Assembly: GCA_029263275.1 (NCBI GenBank)
Contig: JAJCXU010000546.1
Span: 1 to 6,512 of the forward strand
DNA: 6,512 nucleotides
From: Ilumatobacter sp.
Lineage (GTDB): Bacteria > Actinomycetota > Acidimicrobiia > Acidimicrobiales > Ilumatobacteraceae
Direction: 5' to 3'
The notes under the pieces are model-generated. The model was given only the letters and a program-made list of their open reading frames with translations, did not search any database and was not told where the DNA came from. This document shows positions 5,811 through 6,512 of this stretch, in pieces. Position 1 is the first letter of the stretch. Each line of letters begins with the position of its first letter. The translations under genes and the position numbers were made by a program.

Positions 5811-6512
5811 ATGCCAGACACATCAATTCGGTTGGGTGTCGTCGGAACGGGTTATGTCGGATTGACGACGGGTGCGTGTTTCGCTCATTTGGGTCATCAC
5901 GTCGTGTGCGGTGACATCGACCCGCGCAAGGTCGACATGCTGAATGCCGGTCATATCCCGATCGTCGAGGACGGTCTGGAGCAGATCGTGACCGACGCTC
6001 GTGCTTTGGGCCGACTCGAGTTTGTGTTGGGTGCTGAGGCTGCCGTAGCGGACGCCGACATCGTGTTTTTGTGCGTGCCGACCCCGCAGGGTGAGGACGG
6101 TTCTGCGGACCTGTCCTACATCGAGGCGGCAGCTGCCCAGATTGCGCCCGTGTTGAAACCCGGTGCAGTCGTGGTCAACAAATCAACGGTTCCCGTTGGC
6201 TCGACCATTGCTGTCGAGCAGGTGTTGCAGCGTGCCGATGTGTATGTGGTCAGCAATCCGGAGTTCTTGCGTGAGGGCACCGCCGTGAGCGACTTCTTGC
6301 TGCCCGATCGGGTCGTCATTGGTTCGAAGGATCGAGCAGCAGCGGAGAAGGTCGCGGAGTTGTACGACAACATCGACACGCCGGTCATCATCACGGACCC
6401 CGCATCAGCGGAGACGATCAAGTACGCCGCGAACGGTTTCTTGGCGATGAAGATCAGCTTCGTCAACGCGGTCGCCGCGATGTGCGAAGCCGTCGGGGCT
6501 GATGTGGCTGCG
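5811..6512 (+). CDS. ugd: UDP-glucose 6-dehydrogenase, N-terminal part (cut off by the window end)
   Basis: This cytoplasmic enzyme oxidises UDP-glucose twice with NAD+ to UDP-glucuronate, a precursor for acidic exopolysaccharides and of UDP-xylose-type sugars. The window holds 234 codons of the roughly 430-450 usual for the family. Seen: the N-terminal Rossmann dinucleotide-binding motif VVGTGYVGL (Gly12, Gly14, Gly17); DIDPRKVDMLNAGHIPIVED; FLCVPTPQGEDGSADLSYIE; NKSTVPVGST (123-132); SNPEFLREGTAVSDFLLPDR (148-167); and the start of the central helix ETIKYAANGFLAMK. Lys204 and Asn208 fall at the catalytic Lys/Asn positions known from the Streptococcus enzyme. The catalytic Cys lies beyond the window. 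A UDP-N-acetylmannosamine or GDP-mannose dehydrogenase is less likely given these motifs but cannot be fully excluded without the C-terminal half. GTG 5778 is an alternative start with a good ribosome-binding site. The gene uses more T-ending and TTG codons than its neighbours. A sigma-28-type promoter precedes it. Confidence 0.93.
   Translation, partial: MPDTSIRLGVVGTGYVGLTTGACFAHLGHHVVCGDIDPRKVDMLNAGHIPIVEDGLEQIVTDARALGRLEFVLGAEAAVADADIVFLCVPTPQGEDGSADLSYIEAAAAQIAPVLKPGAVVVNKSTVPVGSTIAVEQVLQRADVYVVSNPEFLREGTAVSDFLLPDRVVIGSKDRAAAEKVAELYDNIDTPVIITDPASAETIKYAANGFLAMKISFVNAVAAMCEAVGADVAA

Overview
The window reads as GC-rich chromosomal DNA of an actinobacterial type. The acyl-CoA dehydrogenase ending and the general gene style suggest the Acidimicrobiia (Ilumatobacter-like), but that placement is inference. 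I see no rRNA, tRNA, CRISPR array, transposase or phage gene.

Left part (1-2405, minus strand): two membrane-protein genes run leftward. A small-conductance mechanosensitive channel of the MscS family (1344-2405) comes first. It is followed 81 bp later by a multi-pass membrane protein resembling the C-terminal half of DUF2207 proteins (1262 down to 1), which leaves the window before its stop. The longer plus-strand open frames opposite these two genes are shadows.

Middle (2406-3830): a 127-bp divergent spacer separates the channel from a plus-strand acyl-CoA dehydrogenase (2533-3771), a complete flavoenzyme of fatty-acid or other acyl-CoA oxidation. A hairpin resembling an intrinsic terminator follows it.

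Right part (3784-6512, plus strand): this looks like the edge of a cell-surface polysaccharide locus. A secreted right-handed parallel beta-helix protein (3869-5677) with a Thr/Pro tail precedes a UDP-glucose 6-dehydrogenase (ugd, 5811 onward, truncated by the window end). Ugd makes UDP-glucuronate, the donor for acidic polysaccharides. The beta-helix protein could bind or modify such a polymer outside the cell, but its activity is not shown by the sequence. Between them lies a close match to a FliA/SigD/WhiG-type sigma-factor promoter (TCAAGTTC-N11-GCCGATAT). This is the most notable regulatory signal here, because it would place sugar-nucleotide synthesis under a motility- or development-type sigma factor.

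Other points: three of the five genes lack a Shine-Dalgarno sequence and have a -10-like hexamer exactly 6 nt before the start codon, suggesting leaderless transcripts. The leaders of the beta-helix gene and of ugd each contain inverted repeats that could pair in alternative ways. I found no clearly new multi-gene system in the window.
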